A model generated the notes under the pieces. The model was not told the DNA's origin. It made no database searches and was given only the letters and a program-made list of their open reading frames with translations. A DNA stretch of 52,500 nt, from contig CM060324.1 in assembly GCA_030674155.1 (NCBI GenBank), positions 49,151,535 to 49,204,034 of the forward strand. Direction: 5' to 3'. The translations under genes were made by a program, and so were the position numbers. The DNA comes from Stramonita haemastoma. Taxonomy: Eukaryota > Mollusca > Gastropoda > Neogastropoda > Muricidae. Positions 51,956-52,500 of this stretch are shown piece after piece (the stretch's first letter is position 1; every line of letters starts with the position of its first letter).

Positions 51956-52059
51956 TTTAATTTTTTTTTTTTTACATCAGTTCCCACCTGCACGTCATTG
52001 TCATCAGCATATCAACAGCAAAAGCCCCACATAGGGTGACCCAGTAGGATGTCAAGCCC

Positions 52060-52310
52060 TAGACATATTATTATATACCGGCACGAATGACTTACTGTTA
52101 CGAACGGCAGAGCGGGTTTTGACGTGTGGGCAACATGTTCTATGTGCGTTTGCACACGGAGCCTCGGTTAGTAGTCTCATTTGAAGGACGTCCTTAAGGG
52201 TGGAGTCAGCACTAATATCAACTAACTCCAGGGGGAAATCTTCTTGACTTACTTCCACGATTTATTTATTCTTTTTGTATAAAGGATAATGGAATTTAAA
52301 GTGCCCATGT
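52060..52310 (-). mobile_element. SINE family B, body
   Basis: GAACGGCAGAGCGGGTTTTG, GGGCAACATGTTCTATGTGC and GGAGCCTCGGTTAGTAGTCT with GGAGTCAGCACTAATATCAA. Diverged and in reverse orientation. Confidence 0.8.
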
Positions 52311-52500
52311 TTTGTGAAAAGATAATTACGCACATAAAACAGATTAGGTATTGACAGAGAACGCTATGCTGTCCTAACCGTGGATTTTACGTTCTCTCGA
52401 ATATTCTAAAGCAAGAGGAAGGTAACAAGTTTACCTGTAAAAATGAAATAAACAAACTCTTGTCTTACAAAGTTTGACTTTTCAACGATGAGGGGAGATA

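Overview
The window is animal genomic DNA, most likely from a mollusc and probably a gastropod. That placing is an inference. It rests on the long introns, the very heavy load of GT/CA, CT and AT microsatellites, several tRNA- and 5S-derived SINE families, and decayed non-LTR retrotransposons of types I associate with mollusc genomes. Most of the window is repeat or unremarkable non-coding sequence, and only two genes can be supported.

Gene 1 (+ strand, coding span 8659-26642) is a RALBP1 (RLIP76/RalBP1) orthologue with 15 supported coding exons. It has an N-terminal FPGLY motif, a basic/acidic leader, a RhoGAP domain with its arginine finger (exons 5-8), the Ral-binding coiled-coil hairpin (exon 9), a K/E-rich insert of about 320 residues (exon 10), and C-terminal coiled coils (exons 12-15). 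All splice phases agree if one base is missing at each of four points: one in exon 5, one in exon 8 and two in exon 10. I read these as likely consensus errors, but pseudogenisation cannot be excluded from sequence alone. Two exon tails (exons 12 and 14) are partly duplicated in the following intron, and one 48-nt phase-preserving exon is a candidate in intron 1.

Gene 2 (+ strand, starts at 36999) is unrecognised. A 613-nt first coding exon with a good start context is followed by three identical 57-nt exon-like units of matching phase in a 106-108 bp tandem array, plus one degenerate copy. I could not find its downstream exons, which may lie beyond the window.

Layout: 1-8.3 kb holds C- and G-rich low-complexity arrays, two decayed LINE fragments and microsatellites. 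8.6-26.6 kb is RALBP1, with introns full of SINEs. 26.6-35 kb is a possible long 3' UTR or intergenic DNA with poly(A) signals and minisatellites. 35.0-35.7 kb is a four-copy satellite-like repeat. 36.2-36.6 kb is a LINE fragment. 37-38.1 kb is gene 2. 38.1-52.5 kb holds repeats: SINE families, a 26-bp minisatellite at 44 kb, a CTG tract, a satellite derived from a SINE 3' end at 48.7-49.2 kb, and a G-rich minisatellite at 49.4-49.7 kb.

SINE families are labelled A to F here for convenience. A is a tRNA-like plus 5S-rRNA-like chimera; B, C and D have tRNA-like heads; E and F are dispersed repeats with no head I recognise.
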